A DNA stretch of 64,000 bases, taken from NCBI RefSeq assembly GCF_014287275.1, contig NZ_JACONZ010000002.1, positions 721,742 through 785,741 on the forward strand, given 5' to 3'. The notes under the pieces were generated by a model. That model did no database searches. It worked only from the letters and a program-made list of their open reading frames with translations, and was not told the DNA's origin. This document shows, one piece after another, positions 7,618 through 16,464 of this stretch. This DNA is from Anaerofilum hominis (GTDB taxonomy: Bacteria; Bacillota; Clostridia; Oscillospirales; Ruminococcaceae). Position 1 is the first letter of the stretch, and each line of letters starts with the position of its first letter. The position numbers and the translations under genes are program-made.

Positions 7618-8256
7618 TCTGTTCACCTCCTGAATAAGGTTAACAAGAATGAACTGATCTATAAATGCAGGATAACTTAATTAATTGGCATTAGAGGTAA
7701 TATTAACAAAGCTTTTTAACTATTTTGCGAAGAAAAAATAGAAAGAACACTTAATTTTTACGGACCCACCCTCCACGGCACCTCAAGCGCAGGATCTCTA
7801 AAAAGGCCGTGGCGGGCGCGGTCCTTTCTTTTTGCTCTGCCGCAGCCGGTCGCCGCGGTGGGTGCTGCCACACATTATAGCAATACAACGAGGCAGAATA
7901 CAAGTGGCGCCCTGACCCCAGCAGGGACAGGGCGCAGAAAATGGAAAAAGTAACAAAAAAGAAACAAAAACGGAAAACTGCCGCCCCCCGCGCTTTTTGC
8001 AGGGCGCCGCCGCCGTTTTGGGGGCGCCGGGGCGAAAAAAACGCCGGGACAAAAAGGGCGCAGGGGAAAACTTTTCCCGTCCCGGCGGCGCGCCCCTTAC
8101 CTTAAAAGACAAAAAGAAAGCCGGAAAATCTGGGCGCAGCGGCGGGCGGATTTGGCGAAATTCCACAGAAAACGGTTATTTGCCCGGGCCTTTTAGCGGT
8201 TCTTGGAGGCTGAGCAAAATTACACAAGAGCGATAGTTGATATTTGGACATTAATT
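7618..8256. other. Gene-free divergent intergenic region with hairpins
   Basis: No convincing gene. 7640-7760 is AT-rich and should hold the minus-strand promoter of the XRE gene. Two hairpins are visible: CCACGGC / GCCGTGG around 7770-7812, and GCGCCCTG (7907-7914) / CAGGGCGC (7928-7935). The frames running through 7798-8236 are proline/arginine-rich and have no ribosome binding site. Confidence 0.5.
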
Positions 8257-8305
8257 TTGTTTACGAAACAAGTTTTCTCAAATAAAGTTAAAACCAACGA
8301 AACAA
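8257..8305 (+). promoter_or_regulatory. LacI-type operator region upstream of the sugar operon
   Basis: A perfect odd-centred palindrome TTGTTTACGAAACAA (8257-8271) has the central CG and A/T-rich arms typical of LacI-family operators. Its right half, ACGAAACAA, recurs at 8297-8305, giving a second half-site 34 bases on, just ahead of the regulator's start codon. It is probably the site through which the LacI-type protein controls its own operon. Confidence 0.65.
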
Positions 8306-8336
8306 AATGCGATTGGAAACAGGGACAAATAAGAAC

Positions 8337-9350
8337 ATGAAAGTAACGATTGAAGAAATTGCAAAGATCGCCGGTGTTTCCAAAGCTACGGTTTCCAGGG
8401 TACTGAACGACGTCCCCGAGGGCGTCGGGCCGGAGACCCGGGCGCGGGTGCAGCAGGTCATCGAGAAGATGAACTACTCCACCGACCGCTCCAGCTTCAT
8501 GACACGCACGATGCGTTCCAGAAGCATCGCGCTGGTGCTGCCGGACATCACCAACCCGTTTTTTGCGGATATCGCCAAGGCCGTCGAGGCGCGGGCCAAG
8601 CAGGCGGATTACATCACCATCCTGGCCAACACGGATTTTTCCGAGCGCAACGAGATCAAATACCTGGCAAGTCTGGTGGCGAAAAAAATCGACGGCATCA
8701 TCCTGGTACCCTCCGGGGTCCATACCAGAAACGAGCATCTGACGCCGGAAAAGTACGGCATCCCGATGATCCTGCTGGACCGCAATCTCGCGGGCGATCA
8801 CGATTGGCTGGGCGTCTACTCCGACAACGAGTACGCGTCGTTCCGCTCCTGTGAGACGCTGATCAACAACGGCTCGGACCGCATCGCGTTTTTGTCCGGC
8901 CCACTGGGGGTCTCCACCAGCACCGAGCGGCTGGACGGCTACAAGCTGGCCCTCAAGCAATACGGCAGCGGCTACGACCCGCATCTGGTCAAGTATGGCG
9001 ACTACACGGTGGAGAGCGGCTACAAAGCGGTGATCGAGCTGGAGCGGGCCGGCGAAAAGTATTCGGCCATTCTGGCGGCGAACGATATGATGGCGCTGGG
9101 GGCGCTGAACGCTCTCAAGGAGCTGTCCTACAAGGTGCCGGAAGAGGTCGAGCTGATCGGCTTTGACAATATCAGCTTTTCCAAATATTTTGATCCGCCC
9201 CTGTCCACGATCCAGCAGCCGACGGTGGAGATGGGGGTCAGGGCGGCGGAGATGCTTCTCAGCCTGATCGGCGGGCAGACGGTCACCGAAAGCGTGCGGC
9301 TGCAGCCCAAGATCCTGATGAGAAAAACGACCAAAGTGAGGAGTACATGA
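8337..9350 (+). CDS. LacI-family transcriptional regulator (RbsR-like)
   Basis: A 337-residue repressor. Residues 1-50 are the LacI HTH plus hinge (VTIEEIAKIAGVSKATVSRVLN). The rest is a periplasmic-binding-protein-like ligand domain (SIALVLPDITNPFFADIAK ... ILAANDMMALGALNAL ... IGFDNISFSKYFDPPLSTI). The start at 8337 is chosen because the HTH begins there; the upstream ATG at 8307 lacks a ribosome binding site. It is first in the rbs-like operon and overlaps rbsK by 4 bases, so it is probably an autoregulated local repressor released by the imported sugar or its phosphate. Confidence 0.9.
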   Translation: MKVTIEEIAKIAGVSKATVSRVLNDVPEGVGPETRARVQQVIEKMNYSTDRSSFMTRTMRSRSIALVLPDITNPFFADIAKAVEARAKQADYITILANTDFSERNEIKYLASLVAKKIDGIILVPSGVHTRNEHLTPEKYGIPMILLDRNLAGDHDWLGVYSDNEYASFRSCETLINNGSDRIAFLSGPLGVSTSTERLDGYKLALKQYGSGYDPHLVKYGDYTVESGYKAVIELERAGEKYSAILAANDMMALGALNALKELSYKVPEEVELIGFDNISFSKYFDPPLSTIQQPTVEMGVRAAEMLLSLIGGQTVTESVRLQPKILMRKTTKVRST

Positions 9351-10276
9351 TGAAAAAAATACTTGTGGCCGGCAGCTCGAATATCGATTTTGTGCTTCGC
9401 GTCACCGAGATGCCCCGCAAGGGCGAAACGGTGCGGGCAAAGTCTTTCAGCAAGGTGCCGGGGGGCAAGGGGGCCAACCAGGCCTGCGCCTGCGGCAAGC
9501 TGGGCGGCGACTGCACCTTTCTGAGCGCCGTGGGCACCGACGGGCTGGGGGACATCGTTCTGGACAGCCTGCGGGCCGCCGGGGTAAAGGTGGACAAGGT
9601 GCTCTGCGACAAAGAGGCGCCCACGGGCATGGCGGTCATCTCGGTGAACGACGAGGGAGAAAACAGCATCATGGTGGTGCCCGGCGCAAACGCCGTTTGC
9701 GGCACAGCCTATTTTGAGGCCAACCGGGAGAGCCTGGCGGCGGCGGATATCGTGCTGGCCCAGCTCGAGACCCCGGCGCAGGATATCTACCGCCTGCTGG
9801 AAGAGGCCAAACAGGCGGGCAAGACCACCGTACTTAACCCGGCTCCGGCGCCGGACGATATCCCGGACGCCGTGCTGCGGGGGCTGGACTTCATCACCCC
9901 CAACGAGACCGAACTGGAAAAACTCACCGGCATGAAAACCGGCACCGTGCCCGAGATCACCGCCGCGGCCAGAAGCCTGCGGGACAGGGGCGTGCGCAAC
10001 GTGCTGGTGACCATCGGCCCCAGGGGCGCGCTGCTGTGCGGCGAAGCGGGGGAAAAGATCTACCCCACCTTTGACGCCCAGCGGGTGGACACCACGGCCG
10101 CGGGGGACACCTTCAACGCGGGCCTTGTGGTGGGCCTGGCGGAGGGGATGGCGCTGGAACAGGCCATCCGGCTGGCAAACGCCGCCGCCGCCATCTCGAT
10201 CACCCGCAAGGGGGCGCAGACCTCGATCCCCACCAGGGAAGAGGCGGAACAACTGATGGATTCAACGCGTGACTGA
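9347..10276 (+). CDS. rbsK: Ribokinase (PfkB family)
   Basis: A 309-residue ATP-dependent kinase converting D-ribose to ribose 5-phosphate. The N-terminal GSSNIDFVLRV and KVPGGKGANQA motifs match ribokinase substrate binding. The C-terminal DTTAAGDTFNAG motif carries the catalytic base, Asp254. A PNETELEKLTG stretch is also typical. The ATG overlaps the LacI stop (ATGATG) behind GAGGAG. In context with rbsD and rbsABC the substrate is ribose or a close relative. PfkB enzymes are easily repurposed, so the exact sugar is inference. Confidence 0.92.
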   Translation: MMKKILVAGSSNIDFVLRVTEMPRKGETVRAKSFSKVPGGKGANQACACGKLGGDCTFLSAVGTDGLGDIVLDSLRAAGVKVDKVLCDKEAPTGMAVISVNDEGENSIMVVPGANAVCGTAYFEANRESLAAADIVLAQLETPAQDIYRLLEEAKQAGKTTVLNPAPAPDDIPDAVLRGLDFITPNETELEKLTGMKTGTVPEITAAARSLRDRGVRNVLVTIGPRGALLCGEAGEKIYPTFDAQRVDTTAAGDTFNAGLVVGLAEGMALEQAIRLANAAAAISITRKGAQTSIPTREEAEQLMDSTRD

Positions 10277-10357
10277 TCAACACGCTTGGATAAAGCCGGC
10301 CCCGGCAAAGGGCGAAAGCCCGCCGGGGCGGGCGGATGAAAGACGAGGAGGTGAAGC

Positions 10358-10753
10358 ATGAAACGCGATAGACTACTGAACCGGGAGATCATCTCGGAGG
10401 TCGCCGCGCTGGGTCATACCGAGTACATGTGCATCGCGGACTGCGGCCTGCCGGTCCCCAAGGGGGTCAGGGTGATCGACATCTCGATCACTGCGGGCAA
10501 GCCGTCTTTCCTGGAGGTGCTGGACGCGGTGGATGAGGAGCTGGTGGTGGAATCCATCATCCTCGCCGAAGAGATCGACGACAAGAACCAGCCGCTGGCC
10601 GCAGAGATGAACAGGCGGTTTGAGGGCAAGCCCATCCGCAAGGTACCTCACGAGGAGTTCAAAAAGCTGACTGAGAAAGCCAAGTGCATCATCAGGACCG
10701 GCGAAAACAGCTCTTATGCCAACGTCATCCTGGTTGGCGGGGTAAACTTTTAA
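10358..10753 (+). CDS. rbsD: D-ribose pyranase
   Basis: A 131-residue cytoplasmic mutarotase interconverting beta-pyranose and beta-furanose ribose so that RbsK can act. The N-terminal GHTEYMCIADCGLPVP stretch (catalytic His20), the DISITAGKPSF strand and the C-terminal TGENSSYANVILVGGVNF block are family hallmarks, and the length is typical. The ATG follows AGGAGG by 7 bases. It sits between rbsK and rbsB, which strongly supports a pyranose sugar as the transported substrate. Confidence 0.95.
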   Translation: MKRDRLLNREIISEVAALGHTEYMCIADCGLPVPKGVRVIDISITAGKPSFLEVLDAVDEELVVESIILAEEIDDKNQPLAAEMNRRFEGKPIRKVPHEEFKKLTEKAKCIIRTGENSSYANVILVGGVNF

Positions 10754-10828
10754 ATACGGCGTGGAGGGCCGCGGCAGAATGCCGTAAGGCCGGCCCCGCC
10801 TCAATAGGGAAAATCAAGGAGGAAAATT

Positions 10829-11827
10829 ATGAAAAAGTTTCTGAGCCTCGTGCTCGCAGCAGCCATGGTCTTTGCGATGACCGCCTGCGGCGGCAGCAAC
10901 AGCAGCAGCAGTACCCCGGCCGCGGGCGGCAGCAGTGCCGCAACGTCCGGCGCGTCCGGTGAAAAGGTGAAGATCGGCCTGTCCATCGCCGGCCTGACCA
11001 TGCCGTACTATGTGCGCATGTATGACGGCTTCATGGAAGCCGCTGAGAAAGAGGGCTATGAGGTCGTCTTTGCCGACGGCGGCGCCGACGCCGAGTCCAC
11101 CGTCAAGGCGGTCGAGGACCTGATCAGCAGCGACATCGACGCGCTGGCCGTTTCCACCAACTACAGCGAGGCGCTGGTCGACAGCTTTGCCAAGTGCAAA
11201 GAGCTGGGCATCCCCATCTTCTACATCGGCAACCTGAACCTCATCCCCGAGGCCAAAGAGTTCATGACCTTCTGGGAGGGCACCCGTTCCGACAGCGCCG
11301 GTTATCTGGGCGGCGAGTGGGTCGCGCAGTATCTGGACGGCCTGAACTACAAGAAAGATCTGAACATCGTGCAGGTCTCGCTGGTCAGCGACGCGCTGCA
11401 GCAGCGCTATGACGGCTTTGTCAAAGGCCTGGAAGAGAACGGCTACACCGTCAACACCATCAACACTGTGGGCGATCTGACCCGTGAAAAATCCCTGTCC
11501 GGCTGCGAGGACATGCTGACCGCGCACGACGACATCGACATCTTCTTCGGCACCGCCGGCACCTCTGCCCTGGGCGCCTATGACGCAACCCAGAACGCCG
11601 GCCGCACCGAGGTCATGGTCGTCGGCTTCGACGGCGAGGACGAGGAGATCCAGCACATCGACGAGGGCGGCAACTACATCGCCACCGTCTGCCAGCAGCC
11701 GGCGCTCGAGTCCGCCGTCACGGTGGAGGCCATCAAGACCGTGCTGGGCGGCGGCACCGTCGAGGGCGGCCACGAGACCCCGGCCATCGTTTACGGCACC
11801 GGCGTGGGCTATGTGGAGTCCAAGTAA
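10829..11827 (+). CDS. rbsB: Sugar ABC transporter substrate-binding lipoprotein (RbsB-like)
   Basis: A 332-residue lipoprotein: signal peptide with lipobox Cys20 (AMTAC), a Ser/Gly/Ala-rich tether, then a type I periplasmic-binding fold (KIGLSIAGLTMPYYVRMYDGF ... DALAVSTNY ... VVGFDGEDEEIQHIDEG). It captures a ribose-like sugar for RbsA/RbsC. The start follows AAGGAGG. Homologs vary in sugar specificity and I cannot read the ligand from the sequence. A complex intergenic stem-loop separates it from rbsA, which is usual where the binding protein is made in excess. Confidence 0.88.
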   Translation: MKKFLSLVLAAAMVFAMTACGGSNSSSSTPAAGGSSAATSGASGEKVKIGLSIAGLTMPYYVRMYDGFMEAAEKEGYEVVFADGGADAESTVKAVEDLISSDIDALAVSTNYSEALVDSFAKCKELGIPIFYIGNLNLIPEAKEFMTFWEGTRSDSAGYLGGEWVAQYLDGLNYKKDLNIVQVSLVSDALQQRYDGFVKGLEENGYTVNTINTVGDLTREKSLSGCEDMLTAHDDIDIFFGTAGTSALGAYDATQNAGRTEVMVVGFDGEDEEIQHIDEGGNYIATVCQQPALESAVTVEAIKTVLGGGTVEGGHETPAIVYGTGVGYVESK

Positions 11828-11860
11828 GACGGACGGCTGAACAACAACATTTGACTTTGA

Positions 11861-11967
11861 TTCGGGTGCGGGGTGACTGCGCGGGCAACACCACACGGTC
11901 CGGCGGCGGGACGTATCCGGCCGCGGGCCGCGGGGCGGCCCCCGGGTGCGGGAAAACCGCACCCGAA
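11861..11967 (+). promoter_or_regulatory. Competing stem-loops between rbsB and rbsA
   Basis: CGGGTGCGG occurs twice (11863-11871 and 11943-11951). Both copies can pair with the single CCGCACCCG at 11957-11965, the second forming a tight 9-bp hairpin with a GAAAA loop. There is no T run, so it is more likely an mRNA-stability or processing element than a terminator. Confidence 0.6.
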
Positions 11968-11993
11968 TTAGATTACGGAAAGGAGGGCCCTGG

Positions 11994-13493
11994 ATGGAAG
12001 ATATCCTGAGGCTCAGAAAAATCAACAAGTCCTTTCCCGGTGTAAAAGCCCTGACAGACGTGGATCTCACCCTGAAAAAGGGCGAAGTCCACGCGCTGGT
12101 GGGCGAGAACGGCGCGGGAAAGTCCACGCTGATGAAGACCATCTCCGGGGCCTACAAAAAGGACAGCGGCAGCATCTGGTTCGACGGCAAAGAGGTGGAG
12201 GTCACCTCTCCCAAGCAGTCGGAGCTGATGGGCATCTCGATCATCTACCAGGAGCTGAACCTCATCGAGCGCATCACGGTGGCGGAGAACGTCTTTACCG
12301 GCCGCTATCCCCTGAAGCACGGCCTTGTGCAGTGGGGCAAGATGACCCGGGACGCACAGGCGCTCTTTGACGAATTTGATCTGAAGATCGACGCAAAGCG
12401 GCTGGTGCGCTCGCTGACCATGGCGCAAAAGCAGATGGTGGAGATCATCAAGGCGGTCAGCATCAACGCCAAGGTCATCATCATGGATGAGCCCACTTCT
12501 TCCCTCTCCAGCAAAGAGACCGAGTCCCTTTTCCGCATCATCCGCAAGCTGAAAGCGAACGGCGTGGCGGTGGTCTTTATCACCCACCGGCTGGACGAGA
12601 TCTTTGCGGTGTGCGACCGCATGACGGTGCTGCGCGACGGCCATTACATCGGGGAGCGGGACATCCAGAGCATCACCAAGAGCGAGATGATCGCCATGAT
12701 GATCGGCCGCGAACTGACCCAGCAGTATCCCGAGCGAAGCAACGAGATCGGCGAGGTGACGCTGGAGGTCAAAAACATCTCCGACGGGGGCAAGCACGTG
12801 AACGACGTCTCCTTTTCCGCCCGCCGCGGCGAGGTGCTGGGCTTTTACGGCCTGGTGGGCGCGGGGCGCACCGAGACGATGCGCATGATCTTCGGCGTGG
12901 ACCCCAAGGCGGGCGGCCAGGTGTTTCTGCACGGCAAGGAGATCCACCTGAAAAGCCCGCGGGACGCCATTGGGCACGGCATCGGCTTCATCACTGAGAA
13001 CCGGCGCGACGAGGGGCTGTTCCTGCGCTCGTCGGTGCGGGTGAACACGGTCATGGTGGCGCTGGGCAAGATCCTCAGCCACGGTTTCATCAATTACAAA
13101 AAGGAGGCGGAGGTGTCCCAGCACTATGTCGACAAGCTGCGCACCGCCACCCCCTCCATCAACCAGAAAGCCATGTTCCTCAGCGGCGGCAACCAGCAGA
13201 AGGTCGTTTTGTCCAAATGGCTGTTCTCCGACTCTGAGATCATCATCTTCGACGAGCCGACCCGCGGCATCGACGTGGGCGCCCGCCGCGAGATCTACCA
13301 GATCATCAACGACCTGGTGGCCGACGGAAAGACCGTGGTCGTGGTCTCGTCCGACATGGAGGAGATCATGGGGGTCAGCGACCGCATCCTGGTCATGTAC
13401 GAGGGCAATGTGGCCGGCGAGGTACAGAAAGAGGACTTTTCACAGAGCCTGATCACAGAATACGCTGTAGGAGAAAGGACCCAACCCGTATGA
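11994..13493 (+). CDS. rbsA: Ribose-type ABC transporter ATP-binding protein
   Basis: A 499-residue protein with two fused ATPase domains. The first has Walker A GENGAGKST (about residues 37-45) and Walker B VIIMDEPTSSLS. The second has a degenerate Walker A (GLVGAGRTE), signature LSGGNQQKV and Walker B IIFDEPTRGID. This is the carbohydrate-uptake-2 (CUT2) type. The ATG at 11994 follows AAAGGAGG and directly precedes the conserved N-terminus; the upstream in-frame ATG would begin inside a hairpin. Its last codons overlap rbsC (ATGA), so the pair is translationally coupled. Confidence 0.92.
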   Translation: MEDILRLRKINKSFPGVKALTDVDLTLKKGEVHALVGENGAGKSTLMKTISGAYKKDSGSIWFDGKEVEVTSPKQSELMGISIIYQELNLIERITVAENVFTGRYPLKHGLVQWGKMTRDAQALFDEFDLKIDAKRLVRSLTMAQKQMVEIIKAVSINAKVIIMDEPTSSLSSKETESLFRIIRKLKANGVAVVFITHRLDEIFAVCDRMTVLRDGHYIGERDIQSITKSEMIAMMIGRELTQQYPERSNEIGEVTLEVKNISDGGKHVNDVSFSARRGEVLGFYGLVGAGRTETMRMIFGVDPKAGGQVFLHGKEIHLKSPRDAIGHGIGFITENRRDEGLFLRSSVRVNTVMVALGKILSHGFINYKKEAEVSQHYVDKLRTATPSINQKAMFLSGGNQQKVVLSKWLFSDSEIIIFDEPTRGIDVGARREIYQIINDLVADGKTVVVVSSDMEEIMGVSDRILVMYEGNVAGEVQKEDFSQSLITEYAVGERTQPV

Positions 13494-14452
13494 AAGTAAA
13501 AAAAGTTTCCAACGTCGCGGCAAAGGTCGCCGACAAGCTGGGCGCATGGATGCTGCTCATCGTCATCGCGGTGATCATGGTCTTCGCCAGCGACAAGTTC
13601 CTCACCGTTGACAACCTGCTCAACGTTTTCCGGCAGATCGCGGTGGTCTGCATCGGCGCCATCGGCGTCTCGCTGGTCATCCTAGGCGGCGGCTTCGACC
13701 TCAGTACCGGTATGATCGCCACCTTTGCGGGCTGCAACGCGGCCATTTTCATGAAGAGCTTCGGCTGGAACATGTTCGTCGCCATGGCGGTGGCCGTGCT
13801 CATCGGCGTGGTCATCGGCACGGCCAACGGCCTGCTCATCACCTATCTCAAGATCCCGCCCTTTATCGGCACTCTGGGCATGCAGTACATCGTCAACGGC
13901 ATCATCTTCGTCACCACCAAAAGCGTACCCATCACCGGCCTGCCCGACGCGTTTCTCACCCTGGGCCGCGGCTATGTGGCGGACATCATCCCGGTGCCGG
14001 TCATCATCATGCTGGTCTTTGTCCTGCTGGGCCACATCCTGCTGAAATACACCACCTTTGGCCGCGCGGTCATCGCCGTGGGCGAGAACGAGACCGCGGC
14101 CAAGCTCTCCGGCCTGAACGTCAACCTGGTGAAAGTGGCGATGTACTCGTTCTGCGGCTTCTGCTTCTCCTGCGCGGGCATCGTGCTGGCCGCGCGCCTT
14201 TCCTCCGGCCAGCCCAGCTCCGGCGCGGACCTGTCCCTGCAGGGCATCGCGGCCGTGTACATCGGCGGCACGTTCAAGGGCAGCATCATCAACACGCTTG
14301 CGGGCGCGCTGGTCTGGGGCTTTATGAACAACGCCCTCAACCTGCTGAACGTCAACGCCTACTGGCAAAAAGTCGCCCTGGGCGTGGTCATCATCTGCGC
14401 GGTGCTGTTCGACACTTTCCGGGCCAAGCTGGCGACCAAGAGCCTGGACTGA
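13490..14452 (+). CDS. rbsC: Ribose-type ABC transporter permease
   Basis: A 320-residue integral membrane protein with about 8-10 hydrophobic segments and the CUT2 permease signature around ALGGGFDLS-like residues (VILGGGFDLSTGMIATFAG). Later come VGENETAAKLSGLNV (coupling helix) and a late LQGIAAVYIGGTFKGS block. It probably forms a homodimeric channel powered by RbsA. It overlaps rbsA by 4 bases. Confidence 0.92.
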   Translation: MKVKKVSNVAAKVADKLGAWMLLIVIAVIMVFASDKFLTVDNLLNVFRQIAVVCIGAIGVSLVILGGGFDLSTGMIATFAGCNAAIFMKSFGWNMFVAMAVAVLIGVVIGTANGLLITYLKIPPFIGTLGMQYIVNGIIFVTTKSVPITGLPDAFLTLGRGYVADIIPVPVIIMLVFVLLGHILLKYTTFGRAVIAVGENETAAKLSGLNVNLVKVAMYSFCGFCFSCAGIVLAARLSSGQPSSGADLSLQGIAAVYIGGTFKGSIINTLAGALVWGFMNNALNLLNVNAYWQKVALGVVIICAVLFDTFRAKLATKSLD

Positions 14453-14538
14453 GTGCTTGTAAGCCGCGGGCGCCCAAAGCCCCGGGGCTGTGCCAAGAGG
14501 CCGGCTGCGGCCGCCTCGCCGACAGAAAGGAAGAGACC

Positions 14539-15285
14539 ATGAGCAAAAAGAAAGCGTTTATTTTTTACGGCGGCTGGGAGGGCCACGAGCCCGACCTGGA
14601 GAGCGCCCGCTTCAAACGATGGCTGGAAGAGGACGGCTTTGAGGTCACGCGCACCGACACGTTCGAGCGCTGCGATGACCGCGAGTACATGAAGTCTTTC
14701 GACCTGATCATCCCCTGCTGGACCCAGGGCGAGATGGCGGACTGGTACTGCTTCGGCATCTCCGAAGCAGTGGCGGCCGGCACCGGCCTGGCGGGCGTCC
14801 ACGGCGGCATGTGCGATTCGTTCCGCTGGAGCGTGGAATGGCAGTACATGACCGGCAGCCAGTGGGTGTCCCACCCGGGCGACGTCTATCTGCACCACAT
14901 GTCCAAGCTCTCTGAGGATCATCAGAAATATATCGCTGAAAATTATCCCCAGAACACAGTGCCCGGCGCGTTCCAGCGGGACTACAAGGTGGAGTTCAAA
15001 AAGAATTCCTCCTCTCCGATCATCGAGGGGCTGGAAGATTTTATGGTGCATACCGAGCAGTACTATCTGCATGTGGACCCCTGCATCGACGTGCTGGCCA
15101 CCACCCGCGTCGACTCTAAGGGCGAGCACGCGTCCAACGGCATCGTGGAGATGCCGGTCATCTACACCAAGCACTGGGGCAAGGGGCGCGTGTTCTACAG
15201 CTCGCTGGGGCACCAGGACAATATCCTGGAGATCCCGCAGGTGGAGACGTTCACCCGGCGCGGCTTTCTGTGGGCGGCCCGCTGA
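14539..15285 (+). CDS. ThuA-like domain protein
   Basis: A 248-residue soluble protein with the ThuA/glutamine-amidotransferase-like fold: an N-terminal YGGWEGHEPD strand and loop, a FDLIIPCWT strand, GLAGVHGGMCDSFR (the 'GGxH' type nucleophile-elbow region), a MTGSQWVSHPG motif, and HWGKGRVFYSSLGHQ near the C-terminus. ThuA proteins occur in sugar operons and have been tied to oxidised (keto) sugar metabolism, though their reaction is often unknown. It follows rbsC by 86 bases behind GAAAGGAAGAG, so it belongs to the operon. The function is inferred only from context. Confidence 0.8.
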   Translation: MSKKKAFIFYGGWEGHEPDLESARFKRWLEEDGFEVTRTDTFERCDDREYMKSFDLIIPCWTQGEMADWYCFGISEAVAAGTGLAGVHGGMCDSFRWSVEWQYMTGSQWVSHPGDVYLHHMSKLSEDHQKYIAENYPQNTVPGAFQRDYKVEFKKNSSSPIIEGLEDFMVHTEQYYLHVDPCIDVLATTRVDSKGEHASNGIVEMPVIYTKHWGKGRVFYSSLGHQDNILEIPQVETFTRRGFLWAAR

Positions 15286-15391
15286 GGTGCGGACCAACTG
15301 AAAAAGACCTGACGTCCCGCGGGCGGCCGGAGCCGCATGGCGCGGCCCCCGCGGACGGCTCGATAAAACAAAATCCGGAGGTGCATTTGCA

Positions 15392-16390
15392 ATGTTGGCA
15401 AAAGGCGTATTTGTAGAAGATTATATGAAGCTCTCCATCCGGGAGTATGACGTGCCGGAACCCAAGGCCGGCGAAGTGATGATCAAGACCATGGCCGTGG
15501 GCCTGTGCTGCTGGGATTCCTGGCTGTACCGCGGCGTCAACGCGCCGGGCCCGTACCCCTATATCATCGGCCACGAGGGCGTGGGCGTGGTAGAGCGGGT
15601 AGGCGAGGGCGTCACCGGGCTCAAGCCGGGCGACAACGTTTCCTGCCTGAGCGGCAACAACGAGATGATGTGCGAGTACTCCACCGTGCCCGCCGCGGGC
15701 CTGGTGAAGCTGCCCGACGTGATCGACGACTGGGCGAAGGTCGTCTATGAGCCCGCCTGCTGCGTGACCAACCTGCTCAACATCACCGACGTCCAGCTGG
15801 GCGATCACGTGGTGCTGGTGGGCGCGGGCTACATGGGCCTGCAGACCCTGCAGCTGCTGACCCGCGCTTCCCAGGCGGGCCGCATCACCGTCTTTGAGCT
15901 GCGGGAGGACCGCCGCAAGATGGCGATGGAGTACGGGAAAGACTTTGGCAACCCCGACTGCTTCCGTGTGCTGGACCCCGAGAGCGAAGAGGGCAAAAAG
16001 GCCGTCGCGGATATCATCGCAGCGGGCGGCGCGGACGTCTGCATCGACTTCGGCGCTTCCGACTCCGGCTTCCATCTCGCCGATTCCATGACCCGTCAGG
16101 CCGGCAAGCTGACCATCGGCTCGTTCCACCGCAGCGACGTGACCTTCAATGGCACGAAGTGGCACCTGGGCGGCCTGTATGTCTACAACCTGGCCCCGAT
16201 GAGCAACCCGCACTTCAAAGAGATGTGCCCGCGCTGCTATTCGATGATCGAGCGCGGCGTGCTGGAGCCGGGCAAGCTGGTCACCCACACCGCCTATTTC
16301 GAGGACATGGAAGCGATGGACAATATGTTCCAGCGCGCGTGCGATAAGGGCGACAATTACATGAAGGGCGCTATCCTCTTCTACAAATAA
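15392..16390 (+). CDS. Zinc-type medium-chain dehydrogenase/reductase
   Basis: A 332-residue NAD(P)-dependent alcohol/polyol dehydrogenase of the MDR family. The GroES-like domain carries likely catalytic zinc ligands Cys39 or Cys40 (GLCCWDS) and His61 (GHEGVG). The Rossmann domain begins at VLVGAGYMGLQTLQLL. The four-cysteine structural-zinc lobe is missing (GDNVSCLSGNNEMMCEY instead), so it is a short variant. It sits directly behind the ThuA gene, suggesting it oxidises a sugar or sugar alcohol that the ThuA protein then handles. The RBS is GGAGG. It is followed by a strong hairpin. Confidence 0.85.
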   Translation: MLAKGVFVEDYMKLSIREYDVPEPKAGEVMIKTMAVGLCCWDSWLYRGVNAPGPYPYIIGHEGVGVVERVGEGVTGLKPGDNVSCLSGNNEMMCEYSTVPAAGLVKLPDVIDDWAKVVYEPACCVTNLLNITDVQLGDHVVLVGAGYMGLQTLQLLTRASQAGRITVFELREDRRKMAMEYGKDFGNPDCFRVLDPESEEGKKAVADIIAAGGADVCIDFGASDSGFHLADSMTRQAGKLTIGSFHRSDVTFNGTKWHLGGLYVYNLAPMSNPHFKEMCPRCYSMIERGVLEPGKLVTHTAYFEDMEAMDNMFQRACDKGDNYMKGAILFYK

Positions 16391-16401
16391 GCAGATTTGA
16401 G

Positions 16402-16449
16402 ATCAACAAGAGTGCGCCTCCCGCGCACTCTTGTTGATTCAATTTTGTC
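16402..16449 (+). terminator. Strong hairpin/terminator inside the sugar operon
   Basis: A perfect 16-bp stem (16402-16417 with 16423-16438) and 5-base loop, followed by TCAATTTTGTC. The next gene starts only 26 bases after the stem with no promoter visible, so it is probably a leaky terminator tuning the last two genes. Confidence 0.75.
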
Positions 16450-16464
16450 TGATCGGAGGAAGTT

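Noticed and set aside
7798..8236. Reading frames in the gap before the LacI-type gene
   Set aside because: Proline/arginine-rich on both strands, no RBS, no motif and overlapping hairpins.
14539..15285. Assigning the ThuA-like protein to trehalose use
   Set aside because: The name comes from one rhizobial operon; nothing in this operon points to trehalose, and the neighbours indicate a ribose-like sugar.
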